64,000 nt of DNA. It comes from Thermodesulfobacterium hydrogeniphilum (lineage in GTDB: Bacteria > Desulfobacterota > Thermodesulfobacteria > Thermodesulfobacteriales > Thermodesulfobacteriaceae). A program made the translations under genes and the position numbers. This document shows, in pieces, positions 42,816-51,498 of the stretch. The notes beneath the pieces are model-generated. The model had not been told where the DNA came from and ran no database searches. It saw only the letters and a list, made by a program, of their open reading frames with translations. The stretch is from positions 98,844-162,843 of the forward strand of contig NZ_JQKW01000009.1 in NCBI RefSeq assembly GCF_000746255.1, read 5' to 3'. Numbering within the stretch: the stretch's first letter is position 1; every line of letters starts with the position of its first letter.

Positions 42816-44114
42816 ATGCAGATAGATATAATTACCATTTTTCCAGAATACTTTGAGTCACCTTTAAAAATAGGTCTTTTAGGAAAGGCTATAAAAAAAG
42901 GATTTTTAAATATTAATATTTACAATTTAAGAAATTTTACACAAGACAAACACAAAGTTGTAGATGATGAGCCTTTTGGTGGTGGTGAGGGAATGGTTTT
43001 TAAACCAGAGCCTCTTTATAAAGCTATTAAATTTATAAAAAATAAAGATCCAGAAGCCTGCATAATTTATCTCTCACCTCAAGGAGAAGTTTTTAATCAA
43101 AGAAAAGCAGAAAAATTAGCTCAGAAAAAACATATTGCTTTAATTTGTGGTAGATATGAAGGAATAGATGAAAGAATAAGAGCTAATTTTATAGATGAAG
43201 AAATCTCTATAGGAGATTATGTGGTTTTTGGAGGAGAAGTAGCAAGTTTAGTGATTATAGAAGCTGTAGCAAGGCTTATTCCAGGAGTGGTAGGGAAAAA
43301 GGATTCTGTGGAAAAAGAATCTTTTACAGCAGGTTTTTTGAAATACCCTTGTTATACTCGTCCCAGAGATTTCATGGGGTTAAAGGTTCCAGATATTCTT
43401 TTAAGCGGAAATCATGCAAAAATAGAAGAATATAGAAGAAAACAGTCTTTAAAAGCTACTATTAAAAGAAAACCATATTTATTTAAAGATATTGTTTTAT
43501 CTGAAGAGGATAGAAAAATTTTAAATGAAATTTTAAGCAGGCAGAGATTATATATATTTTTGCTACATTATCCTGTGTATAACAAAAGAAAAGAAGTTAT
43601 AGCTTCTGCTATTACCAATATAGATCTTCATGATTTATCAAGACTGGCAAGGACTTATGGACTAAAAGGAGTTTATATTATTCAGCCCTTGGAAGATCAA
43701 AGAGAAATAGGGAATGAGCTTATAGATTATTGGTTAGAAGGAGGAGGGGCTAAATATAATCCTTTAAGGAAAGAAGCTATCAAACTGGTAAAGATTTTTG
43801 AGAATTTAGAAGAGGCTATCTTTGAAGTTAAAGAGATAGAAGGGGAGGAGCCTTTACTTTTGGGAACAGATGCTTCTCCTAAAAGGCAGTATATAAGGTG
43901 TGAGGAGATAAGAAATCTTTTATGGGAAAAGCCCTTAGCTTTAGTTTTAGGCACTGCTTGGGGTCTTTGTGAGGAAGTGCTTGACAGGTGCGATTATTTT
44001 TTAGAACCTATCTGGGGAAGGCTTGATACCTATAATCATCTTTCAGTTCGTTCCGCAGCCTCAATCTTTATAGATAGAATCTTAGGAATTTATAGCTTCT
44101 ATAAAAAGTTTTAA
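42816..44114 (+). CDS. trmD: tRNA (guanine37-N1)-methyltransferase TrmD fused to a second SPOUT methyltransferase domain
   Basis: 432 residues. Residues 1-235 are TrmD: IDIITIFPEYFESPLKIG, DDEPFGGGEGMV, ALICGRYEGIDERIR and the knot GDYVVFGGEVASLVIIEAV, with GNHAKIEEYRRKQSL. TrmD methylates G37 of tRNAs. From about residue 245 (RQRLYIFLLHYPVYNKRKE) to the end, with LVLGTAWGLCEEVLDRCD, it matches the PF09936-type RNA methyltransferase domain that is usually a separate gene next to trmD. The fusion therefore holds two trefoil-knot domains. Normal TrmD is about 240-260 residues. rplS, which usually follows, is not here. Confidence 0.93.
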   Translation: MQIDIITIFPEYFESPLKIGLLGKAIKKGFLNINIYNLRNFTQDKHKVVDDEPFGGGEGMVFKPEPLYKAIKFIKNKDPEACIIYLSPQGEVFNQRKAEKLAQKKHIALICGRYEGIDERIRANFIDEEISIGDYVVFGGEVASLVIIEAVARLIPGVVGKKDSVEKESFTAGFLKYPCYTRPRDFMGLKVPDILLSGNHAKIEEYRRKQSLKATIKRKPYLFKDIVLSEEDRKILNEILSRQRLYIFLLHYPVYNKRKEVIASAITNIDLHDLSRLARTYGLKGVYIIQPLEDQREIGNELIDYWLEGGGAKYNPLRKEAIKLVKIFENLEEAIFEVKEIEGEEPLLLGTDASPKRQYIRCEEIRNLLWEKPLALVLGTAWGLCEEVLDRCDYFLEPIWGRLDTYNHLSVRSAASIFIDRILGIYSFYKKF

Positions 44115-44199
44115 TTTATAACTTTTCCAAATTATAACAGCTCGCAGGTGTCAATTTATTGCAGAAAGGTAAAAATTATTTATGAAAGGTTATTAAAAG

Positions 44200-44545
44200 A
44201 TGAAAAAAATAGTTATAAAGATAAGAGAAAATGGAAAAATTTTATGTTATTTAGCTATAGAGGATCCATTGAGAAAAGATTCTTATGAGGCTATTCAAAA
44301 GTTAAAAACCTTGGGAATAAAAACTGTTATGATAACAGGGGGACAATTATCAGATAGCAAGTTTTGTAGCTAAAAAACTGGGCATAGAAACAGAATCTTT
44401 TTTGGTTTTTTTATAATTTGTTCCCATAGCTATGAAGGGTCTTTTAAATCCTCTTATAGCAGAATAGCTATATTTTTAGCTAATAAATATAACCTTAAAT
44501 TCTCTGAGAATAAAAAAAATTGAAAAGAAATTTTTTATGTTATAA
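44200..44545 (+). pseudogene. Remnant of a P1B-type heavy-metal ATPase (CopA-like)
   Basis: The first frame (ATG at 44200) encodes AIEDPLRKDSYEAIQKLKTLGIKTVMITG, matching the P-domain just before the GDN motif of metal-transporting P-type ATPases. A run of five G (44338-44342) then breaks the frame; in the next frame the text resumes as GDNYQIASFVAKKLGIETESF. After a TAA (44414) and a large deletion, the same frame shows GLLNPLIAE, two stops, and LNSLRIKK, which resemble the last transmembrane segment of CopA. Only the ends of the C-terminal third survive, so it is a decayed copy. Confidence 0.75.
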
Positions 44546-44546
44546 T
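44520..44546 (+). promoter_or_regulatory. Promoter of the biotin carboxylase operon
   Basis: TTGAAA (44520-44525), 15 bases, then TATAAT at 44541-44546 preceded by TGT, an extended -10. It lies in the 3' end of the metal ATPase remnant, 36 bases before the start codon. Confidence 0.5.
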
Positions 44547-44581
44547 AATCAAAATGTGTAAAATTTTTTAGGAGGGAAGTA

Positions 44582-46036
44582 ATGAAAGAAATTAAAAAAG
44601 TTCTTATTGCTAATCGTGGGGTGCCAGCTGTAAGAGTTATGAACACCTGTAGAGATAAGAGGATAAAAACAGTGGCTATTTATAGCACCCCTGATAGGCT
44701 TGCTTATCATGTATTCTTAGCAGATGAAGCTGTACATATAGGAGAGGCTCCCCCCCATGATTCATATCTAAATATGGAAAAAATTATAAATACAGCTTTA
44801 GAGAAAAAATGTGATGCTATCCACCCTGGGTGGGGTTTTTTAGCAGAAAATCCTAATTTTGCTGAAATGGTTGAAGATGCTGGACTCATCTGGATAGGTC
44901 CTCCACCAAGAGTTATCAGGCTTATGGGAGATAAAATAAAAGCTAAAAAAATAGCTCAGAGAGCTAATGTTCCTGCTATACCAGCTTTATTAAAAGTAAA
45001 AAGTGTAGATGATATTTTAGAATGGATGAAAGAAGAAGAAATAGAATTTCCTATAATGATTAAAGCAGCAGCAGGTGGTGGCGGTAAAGGAATGGTTAGG
45101 GTAGAGAACAAGGAAGAATTGTCTATAGCTTTTGAAAAAGCAAAATCAGAGGCTAAAAAATCTTTTGGAGATGATACTTTGTTAGTAGAGAAATATATAA
45201 AAGGAGGAAGACATATAGAGGTTCAGGTTTGTGCAGATAAGCATGGACATATAGTTCATCTTTATGAAAGAGAATGCACTATTCAAAGAAGAAACCAAAA
45301 AATATTAGAAGAAGCTCCTTCTCCAAGTATAGATGAGGATTTAAGACAAGAAATATGTTTTACTGCGGTAAGATTAATGAGAGAAATTGGCTATTACTCT
45401 GCAGGAACAGTAGAATTTTTATTAGATCCTCAAACAAAAAGATTTTACTTTTTAGAGGTTAATACCAGACTCCAGGTAGAACATGGAGTAACTGAACTTA
45501 TAACAGGTCTTGATATAGTAAGTCTTATGTTTGATATTGCTGAGGGTAAAGAACTTCCTTTTAATCAAGATGACATTTATCCCAACAGACATGCTATAGA
45601 AGTTAGAATTAATGCAGAAGATCCTAAAACTTTTAATCCTTCTTTTGGAACTATTACCAGACTTGAAATACCACAAGGTCCTGGAATAAGAGTAGCTTCT
45701 GGTGTCTATGAAGGAGCTGATGTTCCACCTTATTATGATTCTTTAATAATGCTTGTTATGTCCGCAGGAGCAGATAGAAATGAAGCTATTAGAGTTATGG
45801 ATAGAGCTTTAAGTAGAGGATTGAGAGTAGAAGGTGTTAAAACTATAGCACCACTTCTTTTGAGTATTATAAGACATCCAGAATTTATTGCAGGAAATTT
45901 TTCTACCAGATTTATAGAGGAACATTTTCAGGAATTATTAGCTATGTTTAAAGAAAAAACCGCAGATGATGAGGTATTAAAAATAGCTCAATATGTAGCT
46001 GAAATTTCAGTTTTAGGACCTCAGAACTGGATGTAA
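44582..46036 (+). CDS. pycA: Biotin carboxylase subunit of a two-subunit acyl/2-oxoacid carboxylase
   Basis: 484 residues of the ATP-grasp family. KVLIANRGVPAVRVMNTC at the N terminus, the glycine-rich loop KAAAGGGGKGMVRV near residue 160, EKYIKGGRHIEVQV, HLYERECTIQRRNQKI, and EVNTRLQVEHGVTELITG near residue 297 are present. It carboxylates biotin using ATP and bicarbonate. The carboxyltransferase gene follows 23 bases on. The name follows pycA; equivalents in acetyl-CoA or 2-oxoglutarate carboxylases look alike. Confidence 0.93.
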   Translation: MKEIKKVLIANRGVPAVRVMNTCRDKRIKTVAIYSTPDRLAYHVFLADEAVHIGEAPPHDSYLNMEKIINTALEKKCDAIHPGWGFLAENPNFAEMVEDAGLIWIGPPPRVIRLMGDKIKAKKIAQRANVPAIPALLKVKSVDDILEWMKEEEIEFPIMIKAAAGGGGKGMVRVENKEELSIAFEKAKSEAKKSFGDDTLLVEKYIKGGRHIEVQVCADKHGHIVHLYERECTIQRRNQKILEEAPSPSIDEDLRQEICFTAVRLMREIGYYSAGTVEFLLDPQTKRFYFLEVNTRLQVEHGVTELITGLDIVSLMFDIAEGKELPFNQDDIYPNRHAIEVRINAEDPKTFNPSFGTITRLEIPQGPGIRVASGVYEGADVPPYYDSLIMLVMSAGADRNEAIRVMDRALSRGLRVEGVKTIAPLLLSIIRHPEFIAGNFSTRFIEEHFQELLAMFKEKTADDEVLKIAQYVAEISVLGPQNWM

Positions 46037-46059
46037 AAAGAAGAATCAGGAGGTATAAA

Positions 46060-48123
46060 ATGGGTTATGTATTTGTTAAACCTGGAATGAGTCCAAAAGA
46101 AATTGTTCAAAAGGTAAGAGATCTTCCAGGAGTTTGTTTGGTTTCAGTTGGAATGAGAGATGCCGGGCAATCAGATTATAAAAATCGTTTAAGAATGTAT
46201 GATTTAAAGACTTTAGCACCTTATTATAACGAAATGGGACTTTTTGCTGCTGAGTGTCATGGTGGAGCGAGATGGCATGTGGGAATAATGAATAGAAGAG
46301 AAAGCCCTTTTGAAGAAATAAAACTTCTTAGAGAACTTATGCCCAATGTGCTTCTTCAAACCCTTATTCGAGAAACTAATATGTGGGGATACCGTCCTTA
46401 TCCTAAAAACATAATAGAGTATGTGGTAGAAAGAGTAGATATAGATGTATGGAGATGTTTTTCCTTTCTTAACGATGTTAGAAATATGAGAACTGTTGCA
46501 GAAGTGGTAATGAAAAAAGGTAAACTTTTTGAGCCAGCTATTTCTTATACAGTGGCTCCATGGTTTGATACTAAATATTATTTAAAAGTGGTAGATGAGA
46601 TAATAGATCTTTGTGGAGGAACAGATGAAATAGTGCTTTGTATTAAAGATATGGCAGGGGTTGGAACAGTTACCTCTGTTACAGAATTGATAGATGCTAT
46701 TAAACAAAAATATCCTGATTTGGTAATAAATTACCATAGGCATATTACAGATGGTCTTGCTATGCCTGTTTTATTAGCTGCAGCTAAAGCAGGGGCAAAG
46801 ATTATAGATGTAGAGGAAGATACTTTGGTGAGATTCTATGGACATTCTCCAATTTTAGGAGTAGAGGCTTTATTTAGAGAACATGGAATTCCTGTTAATT
46901 TAGATAGAAAACTTGCTGAAAAAGCAGTTGAAAAGGTTAGAGAATGGATAAGAGATTATGAATGGGCTGAATCTCCTTTTAAAGGCTTTGATCATATGGT
47001 AACAAGACACAAAATGCCTGGAGGAGCCTTTCCAAGTTCTTTTGAACAAGCAGAAAAAGGAGGTTTTTTACATTTAATGCCTTACATTTTGCAAGTTATG
47101 TCTCTTTACAATCAAATAGTAAAATATTTTGATGTTACTCCTGGTTCGCAGATCACGTGGGTTACCTGTAGCGGAATAGTAAATAGATATGCTAAGGAAA
47201 AAGGAGAAGAAGGGGTAAAGCATGTTATAAAGCTTTTAAAGAAATTTGTAGAGGAGAAAAATCAAGATTTATCTGCTATGGAACCAGAAGAACAGGAAGA
47301 GCTTTTACAACTTTTTAGACAGGCTCCGGGTGATTTTAAGAATTTAATATTAGGTCATTATGGAAAGCTTCCTATAGGTTGGCCTGATGATTGGGTTTAT
47401 AAAAGTGCTTTTGGAAATGAATGGGAGCAAAAAATTAAAGAAAGAAAAGAAACTTCTCCTTTAGAATCTATCCCTGATGAAGATTTGGATGCTTTAAAAA
47501 ACCAATTAGAAAATGAGCTTGGAAGACCTTCCTCAGAAGAAGAATTTATTCTTTATCTTATGCATCCCAAGGATGCCATAGATTTTATAAAGTTTAGAGA
47601 AAAATATGGAGATGCTCCTTTAGTTTTACCTACTAAGGTTTGGAGAGAGGTGTTAAAAAAACCTGGAGATAAGGTAGAATTTGAATATGAAGGAAAGCCT
47701 TATTGTATTGAACTTGTTTCTATAGGTACAGAAAGTGACGGAGTTGTTCATGTTGTTTTAAAAGTAAATAATAAAGCAAGGGTTTTTGAAGTGAAAACCC
47801 CCAGAGCTAAAAAAGAGGAAGTTAGAAAGGCTACCAAACCAAATGAAGTAGGAGCTCCAATTAGTGGAACAGTATGGAGAATAGGTAATCCTCAAAGAGG
47901 AACTCTTAAAGTGGGTGATATTGTTCATAAAGGAGAAGAAATTGCTAATTTAGAATCTATGAAAATGGAAAATCCAGTTCTTGCTCCTTTTGATGCCCAG
48001 ATTGTAGAAATATGCGTTAAACTCAATCAAATGGTAGAAGAGGGGCAACTCCTTTTTGTATTACAACCTTTAGAAAATGTTAAAGAAACTAATATCCCCA
48101 AAATAGAAAATTTACCACATTAA
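46060..48123 (+). CDS. pycB: Carboxyltransferase-biotinyl subunit (PycB-like) with divergent active site
   Basis: 687 residues: a DRE-TIM carboxyltransferase barrel (about 25-300), a PYC-conserved helical region (300-470), and a biotinyl domain ending the chain with the attachment Lys in LESMKMENPVLAP. Metal ligands are recognisable: Asp in GMRDAGQSDY, Lys in CIKDMAGVG and two His in NYHRHITDG. However RDAHQS, HTHDTSG and the DSMSG..TSQP loop of pyruvate carboxylase are replaced by RDAGQS, HRHITDG and EEDTLVRFYGHSP, so the substrate could be something other than pyruvate. Follows the biotin carboxylase gene. Confidence 0.85.
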   Translation: MGYVFVKPGMSPKEIVQKVRDLPGVCLVSVGMRDAGQSDYKNRLRMYDLKTLAPYYNEMGLFAAECHGGARWHVGIMNRRESPFEEIKLLRELMPNVLLQTLIRETNMWGYRPYPKNIIEYVVERVDIDVWRCFSFLNDVRNMRTVAEVVMKKGKLFEPAISYTVAPWFDTKYYLKVVDEIIDLCGGTDEIVLCIKDMAGVGTVTSVTELIDAIKQKYPDLVINYHRHITDGLAMPVLLAAAKAGAKIIDVEEDTLVRFYGHSPILGVEALFREHGIPVNLDRKLAEKAVEKVREWIRDYEWAESPFKGFDHMVTRHKMPGGAFPSSFEQAEKGGFLHLMPYILQVMSLYNQIVKYFDVTPGSQITWVTCSGIVNRYAKEKGEEGVKHVIKLLKKFVEEKNQDLSAMEPEEQEELLQLFRQAPGDFKNLILGHYGKLPIGWPDDWVYKSAFGNEWEQKIKERKETSPLESIPDEDLDALKNQLENELGRPSSEEEFILYLMHPKDAIDFIKFREKYGDAPLVLPTKVWREVLKKPGDKVEFEYEGKPYCIELVSIGTESDGVVHVVLKVNNKARVFEVKTPRAKKEEVRKATKPNEVGAPISGTVWRIGNPQRGTLKVGDIVHKGEEIANLESMKMENPVLAPFDAQIVEICVKLNQMVEEGQLLFVLQPLENVKETNIPKIENLPH

Positions 48124-48146
48124 ATAAAATTGCAGGAGGATAATAA

Positions 48147-49028
48147 ATGATGCACAAAGGTAAGTGGTTCATAATTTTAGCAATAGTTTTGATAGGAATT
48201 GGCTTAATTTTTGCGTTAAAGGCATTTAAAGAAACTAAAAAGGAAAAAATTTCCTTAGTTACTCCATGGGGAGTATTTACAGGAAAAGAGGTTCCTGGAG
48301 AAGATCTGGCTTGTATTGGAAGATATGATGATATGATAAGAGGAGCATACAAAAAAGATCAGGTAGGAAAAGGATTGGTGATCAATCTTGTTTATTATAA
48401 AAAGGGAGATATTTATAAAAATGTCAAAAGTTATTTTACCTCTCAGATGGAAAAATGTGGTTATAAAAAAGAATCAGAATCTGAAGGCCCTCTTTCTATG
48501 CCTAAATTTGAAATTACAAGAAGATATACAGCTTCATATAAAAAAAGCAAAGAAAGAATTCTTTTAACTATTGGAGTTTTAAAGTCCAAAAATTCAGAAA
48601 AATATACTCTGGTAGTGATGAATTATAGTCGTCTTCCTGAGATTTCTAAAAGTTCTAAAAATATGTTTACTTCCAAAACTAACACTTTAACAATAGGAAG
48701 TAAAAGTAAAAAATTGGATAATATGATAAGACCTGTTTTAATATCAATTTTTGGAGAAGTCAAATTAATAGATGGTTCAGAGATGAGTATGGGACCAATG
48801 ATGCTTTCCCGTTTGACTTATCATTTGAATAGAAATATAAAAAAGAAAGATATAACAATTTTAGAAAATGAAATTAAAAAAGCCATAAGAAGCAAAGGTT
48901 ATATCTTAGCAGGAAATAAAATGGAGAATTCAAAATTTATAATGACTTTTATGAAAAACAACAGACCTGTACTTATAATAGAGGGTGAGATTAACAAACC
49001 TATTATTGATGTAAAAGGTGTGGTTTGA
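48147..49028 (+). CDS. Membrane-anchored protein of unknown function
   Basis: 293 residues. A positively charged N terminus and one hydrophobic segment (about 7-24) suggest a signal anchor; no lipobox is seen. The exported part is Lys-rich. Two stretches, around residues 60-110 and 190-245, both begin with a (Y/L)D(D/N)MIR-like motif and may be an internal duplication. I do not recognise a family. It has a GGAGG site before the ATG and follows the carboxylase genes closely, so it may be cotranscribed. Confidence 0.6.
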   Translation: MMHKGKWFIILAIVLIGIGLIFALKAFKETKKEKISLVTPWGVFTGKEVPGEDLACIGRYDDMIRGAYKKDQVGKGLVINLVYYKKGDIYKNVKSYFTSQMEKCGYKKESESEGPLSMPKFEITRRYTASYKKSKERILLTIGVLKSKNSEKYTLVVMNYSRLPEISKSSKNMFTSKTNTLTIGSKSKKLDNMIRPVLISIFGEVKLIDGSEMSMGPMMLSRLTYHLNRNIKKKDITILENEIKKAIRSKGYILAGNKMENSKFIMTFMKNNRPVLIIEGEINKPIIDVKGVV

Positions 49029-49038
49029 AAATAAGGGA

Positions 49039-49057
49039 ATATGAATCTTATTCATAT
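49039..49057. repeat. Perfect inverted repeat upstream of rplM (8-base arms)
   Basis: ATATGAAT (49039-49046), CTT, ATTCATAT (49050-49057). It follows the stop of the upstream gene by ten bases. It may be a weak terminator hairpin or an operator next to the rplM promoter; there is no T-run. Confidence 0.6.
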
Positions 49058-49058
49058 C

Positions 49059-49086
49059 TTGACAAATTTAAAATTTGTCATAAAGT
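49059..49086 (+). promoter_or_regulatory. Promoter of rplM-rpsI with an overlapping 21-base palindrome
   Basis: TTGACA (49059-49064), 16 bases, TAAAGT (49081-49086). TGACAAATTT (49060-49069) and AAATTTGTCA (49071-49080) form a perfect ten-base inverted repeat around a single A, occupying the -35 box and spacer. This is the architecture of a repressor operator, though the palindrome may simply arise in AT-rich DNA. The rplM start is 58 bases downstream of the -10 box. Confidence 0.5.
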
Positions 49087-49143
49087 TAGGAAATACTTTC
49101 TGGAGGAATTTTTTAGAAATATTATAAAGGGAGGAATGTAAAG

Positions 49144-49590
49144 ATGTCTTCAATTTTTACAACCCAAACTCCATGGGTTAAAAAAGAAGAGGTTAAAAGA
49201 GAATGGTATATAATTGATGCCAAAGATAAAGTTTTGGGGAGATTAGCCTCTAAATTAGCTTATATGTTACAGGGAAAACATCGTCCAGATTATACTCCCC
49301 ATGTAGATCAGGGGGATTTTTTTGTTATTATAAATGCTGACAAAGTAAAACTGACAGGTAAAAAGCTTGATCAAAAGATTTATTGGCGTCATTCTGGATA
49401 TATGGGAGGATTAAAATTAGAAACAGCCAGACAGCTTTTAGAAAAACATCCTGAAAAGCTTATTTATTTAGCAGTTAAAAGAATGCTTCCAAGAAATAGA
49501 ATGAGAAAGAGGCTTCTTAAAAAGCTTAAAATATACGCTGGAGAAACTCATCCTCACATAGCTCAAAATCCCAAACCTTTGGAAATATAA
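49144..49590 (+). CDS. rplM: 50S ribosomal protein L13
   Basis: 148 residues. [33 protein letters not shown] is the family signature, followed by [18 protein letters not shown] and the conserved [21 protein letters not shown] end. Precedes rpsI, the near-universal arrangement. GGGAGG precedes the ATG. Confidence 0.97.
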   Translation: MSSIFTTQTPWVKKEEVKREWYIIDAKDKVLGRLASKLAYMLQGKHRPDYTPHVDQGDFFVIINADKVKLTGKKLDQKIYWRHSGYMGGLKLETARQLLEKHPEKLIYLAVKRMLPRNRMRKRLLKKLKIYAGETHPHIAQNPKPLEI

Positions 49591-49604
49591 GGAGGTAGAA
49601 GAAT

Positions 49605-49994
49605 ATGGATAGATTTTATGCTACTGGAAAAAGAAAAACTTCTATAGCCAGAGTTTGGATTTATCCTGGTGATGGGAAAGTAATAGTTAATGGTAAAGAT
49701 TTTAAAGAGTATTTTTATGATCATATTGTAGCTGAGGATGTTATTTTTGCACCTTTTAGAATTACCAATTTATTAGGAAAATTTGATGTGAAGTGCACTG
49801 TAGAAGGTGGAGGAAAGTCAGCTCAGGCTGAAGCTATAAGACATGGCATTGCTAAAGCTTTAGAGGCTTATTCTCCTGATTTAAGACCTGTTCTTAAAAA
49901 AGCAGGTTTTCTTACCCGTGATCCTCGAAAGAAAGAAAGAAAGAAATATGGATTAAGGGGAGCCAGAAGAGGTCAGCAATACTCCAAACGTTAG
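49605..49994 (+). CDS. rpsI: 30S ribosomal protein S9
   Basis: 129 residues. Y-ATGKRKTSIARVWIYPGDGKVIVNG at the start, and DPRKKERKKYGLRGARRGQQYSKR at the end, whose C-terminal SKR contacts P-site tRNA. Starts 14 bases after rplM with an AGGAGG site and is followed by a strong terminator. Confidence 0.97.
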   Translation: MDRFYATGKRKTSIARVWIYPGDGKVIVNGKDFKEYFYDHIVAEDVIFAPFRITNLLGKFDVKCTVEGGGKSAQAEAIRHGIAKALEAYSPDLRPVLKKAGFLTRDPRKKERKKYGLRGARRGQQYSKR

Positions 49995-50016
49995 GTTTTA
50001 AATATTTTTATAAAAA

Positions 50017-50047
50017 TGGCAGGGATTATCCCTGCCAAAGTCTTTTT
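50017..50047 (+). terminator. Rho-independent terminator after rpsI
   Basis: Perfect nine-base stem TGGCAGGGA/TCCCTGCCA (50017-50025 with 50029-50037) with a three-base loop, followed by AAGTCTTTTTT. argC starts six bases after the T-run. Confidence 0.92.
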
Positions 50048-50052
50048 TAAAA

Positions 50053-51084
50053 ATGGTCAAAGCAGCTATCATTGGAGCCACAGGCTATACAGGATTAGAA
50101 CTTTTAAGATTATCTGAAAAACATCCATATTTAGAAATTTCTGTTATAACATCTCGTGAACAAACTGGAAAAACTTTAAAAGAGTTTTGTAATTGGAGTG
50201 GGAAATATGCTGATCTTGTTTTTGAAGAACCTGTGGTTGAAAGAATAGCAGAAAGAGTTCAAGTGGCTTTTCTTTGTGTCCCTTCTGGTAAAGCACAGGA
50301 AATGGCTCATGCTTTTTTACAAAAAGGCATAAAAGTTATTGATTTTTCAGCAGATTTCAGATTTAAAAATGTAGAAACCTATGAAAATACTTATAAAATA
50401 AAACATAAATTTTCTGAACTTTGCAGAAAAGCTGTTTATGGCTTACCTGAAATTTTTGAAGAAGAAATTAAAAAAGCAGATTTAATTGCTAATCCAGGGT
50501 GTTATCCAACTTCTATTCTTTTACCTTTAATTCCCCTTTTAAAAGAAGGTCTTATAGAAGAACCTATCATTGTTGATTCCAAAAGCGGGACTTCTGGAGC
50601 TGGAAGAAAGTCAGATAATTATTATAGTTTTTGTGAGGTAAATGAAGATTTCAAAGCTTATAAAATAGCTTCCCATAGACATAATCCAGAAATAGAAGAA
50701 AAACTCAGTTTATTTTCTGGAAAATCTGTTAAAATTGTATTTACACCTCATCTTTTACCTATTAATAGAGGTATATTTTCAACTATTTATGTAAAATTTA
50801 AAGCTGATATAGAAAAAATACATACTTATTTAACAGATTTTTATAAAGATCGTCCTTTTGTAGAGGTAGTCCCTTTAGGGAAGGTTTCGAGAATTTCAGA
50901 AGTTAGAGGTACTAATCTTTGCAAAATAGGAATATTTGAGGACAAAAAAAGAAGCTGGGGTATAATTACTTCTGTTATAGACAATTTAATAAAAGGAGCA
51001 AGTGGTCAGGCAATTCAAAATTTTAATCTTATGTTTGGTTTCCCAGAAGATATGGGACTTCCCAAATTCCCTCTTTTTGTGTAA
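50053..51084 (+). CDS. argC: N-acetyl-gamma-glutamyl-phosphate reductase
   Basis: 343 residues. NADP loop IIGATGYTGLELLRL at the N terminus and catalytic cysteine in LIANPGCYPTS near residue 148; YGLPEIF and HRHNPEIEE are further family motifs. Reduces N-acetylglutamyl phosphate in arginine biosynthesis. No ribosome site is visible and the rpsI terminator lies directly upstream, so it must be expressed by read-through or a promoter hidden in that region. Confidence 0.96.
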   Translation: MVKAAIIGATGYTGLELLRLSEKHPYLEISVITSREQTGKTLKEFCNWSGKYADLVFEEPVVERIAERVQVAFLCVPSGKAQEMAHAFLQKGIKVIDFSADFRFKNVETYENTYKIKHKFSELCRKAVYGLPEIFEEEIKKADLIANPGCYPTSILLPLIPLLKEGLIEEPIIVDSKSGTSGAGRKSDNYYSFCEVNEDFKAYKIASHRHNPEIEEKLSLFSGKSVKIVFTPHLLPINRGIFSTIYVKFKADIEKIHTYLTDFYKDRPFVEVVPLGKVSRISEVRGTNLCKIGIFEDKKRSWGIITSVIDNLIKGASGQAIQNFNLMFGFPEDMGLPKFPLFV

Positions 51085-51098
51085 AATAACTCTCTAAT

Positions 51099-51497
51099 AT
51101 GCCTCATCAAACACAAGGAAATTTGGAAAATATTTTCAGGAAAATAAAAGATTTTTTAGAAAAAGATCCTAATATAGTGTTTGCATTAGTGTTTGGTTCT
51201 GCAGCAACTGGAAAACTTAGAAAAGATAGTGACATAGATGTAGCTATTTATGTAAAGAACCCTGTTTCAGAATATGAGCTTTTATCTCTTATGCAAAAAC
51301 TTAGTGATTTGATAAAAAGGGAAGTAGAAATTGTAGTTTTAAATGAGGTAAGTCCGCTTTTAAGACATCAAGTGATGAAAAATAGAAAAGAACTTTTTAT
51401 AAAAGATTTTTTAGTATATAGCAAATTTAGAGAAAATACTATAGATGATTATCAAGAATATTTAGATATTACAGGATATTCTAAATATGTAGACTAA
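51099..51497 (+). CDS. mntA: MntA-type minimal nucleotidyltransferase (antitoxin)
   Basis: 132 residues. The GS-x10-DxD nucleotidyltransferase motif is intact: FGSAATGKLRKDSDIDVAIYV (Gly-Ser at about 36-37, Asp pair at 48 and 50), with a third acidic residue in REVEIVVLNE. MntA antitoxins inactivate HepT toxins by adding AMP to a tyrosine. The paired HepT-like reading frame starts two bases after its stop but is frameshifted. Confidence 0.9.
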   Translation: MPHQTQGNLENIFRKIKDFLEKDPNIVFALVFGSAATGKLRKDSDIDVAIYVKNPVSEYELLSLMQKLSDLIKREVEIVVLNEVSPLLRHQVMKNRKELFIKDFLVYSKFRENTIDDYQEYLDITGYSKYVD

Positions 51498-51498
51498 A

